A DNA stretch of 5,134 bases from JANYCG01 sp031397915 (GTDB lineage: Bacteria > Pseudomonadota > Gammaproteobacteria > Burkholderiales > Burkholderiaceae_C): NCBI GenBank assembly GCA_031397915.1, contig JANNMM010000346.1, positions 1 to 5,134 on the forward strand, in the 5' to 3' direction. Within the stretch, counting starts at the first letter, position 1. Each line of letters starts with the position of its first letter. Under the pieces are notes generated by a model. The model was given only the letters and a program-made list of their open reading frames with translations, had not been told where the DNA came from and ran no database searches. The position numbers were made by a program, and so were the translations under genes. Positions 4,911 to 5,134 of this stretch are shown piece after piece.

Positions 4911-5134
4911 CTGCACAAGTGCTGTTGAAGCCAGCCGCCGAGATGGTGAAGAAGAACGCCGCTCATGTCCTGAACGAAAGTAAAGCGTACCGGCAGGCGC
5001 GCGATGCGTTGCTGGCCGAAGAGATTGAGCTCAGGCGCCACATCGTGCGCGTTGCAGAGCAGCGCCGGGCGCTGCCGCCCGGAGGCGAAGTCACGAAAGA
5101 CTACCGCTTCGAGGGCAAAGACGGCGCCGTCGGC
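4907..5134 (+). CDS. DUF899 family thioredoxin-like protein (3' partial)
   Basis: First 76 codons of a gene running off the right edge. The residues match the N-terminus of the DUF899 family (COG4312, thioredoxin-like fold, function not established): a helical start, then YRQARDALLAEEIELRRHI, VAEQRRALPPGGEV, and KDYRFEGKDG leading into the thioredoxin-like domain, which lies outside the window. The GTG at 4907 overlaps the upstream TGA as GTGA and has CGGAG (4894-4898) 8 bases before it, inside the VOC gene; an ATG at 4943 in frame is a weaker alternative without such a site. The overlap indicates co-transcription and coupled translation with the VOC gene. Cytoplasmic; no signal peptide. Whether the redox-type residues of the family are intact cannot be seen here. 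Confidence 0.85.
   Translation, partial: MTAQVLLKPAAEMVKKNAAHVLNESKAYRQARDALLAEEIELRRHIVRVAEQRRALPPGGEVTKDYRFEGKDGAVG

Overview
The window is high-GC bacterial DNA in which every supported gene is on the + strand. Intergenic spacing is short and most genes have AAGGAG-type ribosome binding sites. The mix of families and the short AT-rich palindromic spacer suggest a betaproteobacterium of the Burkholderiales, perhaps Comamonadaceae. That assignment is an inference from gene style, not from a marker gene.

Layout. Positions 2-943 carry an alpha/beta hydrolase of the epoxide hydrolase type, cut by the left edge of the window. A 284-bp spacer follows (944-1227). Its left part is AT-rich and holds a perfect 12-bp-arm inverted repeat and two further dyads, with a possible promoter. 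Next come a 51-residue Pro/Asp-rich small protein (1228-1383), an exported serine hydrolase of the class C beta-lactamase/PBP family with a three-helix membrane tail (1408-2919), and a small basic protein of the family usually labelled 'plasmid stabilization protein' (2931-3257).

The right half is a string of small cytoplasmic genes: DUF1428 (YbaA-like, 3333-3686), a shrunken VOC/PhnB-like gene (3693-3881), a GFA-type zinc protein (3988-4338), a full-length VOC/PhnB-like gene (4497-4910), and the start of a DUF899 thioredoxin-like gene (4907 to the right edge). The last two overlap at GTGA. A degenerate 7-bp tandem repeat sits just upstream of the intact VOC gene.

No complete novel defence or mobile system is visible: there is no transposase, integrase, CRISPR array, tRNA or rRNA. 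The most unusual item is the 62-codon VOC gene. It keeps both ends of its 137-residue neighbour but lacks about 33 and 43 internal residues through two in-frame deletions, one of them matching a short direct repeat still visible in the intact copy. A 10-codon stretch at 4365-4394 also resembles the start of the 'plasmid stabilization' gene. Together these make 3690-4500 look like a zone of duplication and decay. Several genes belong to families that handle small electrophiles or stress (epoxide hydrolase, GFA, VOC, DUF899), but a shared pathway is only a hypothesis.
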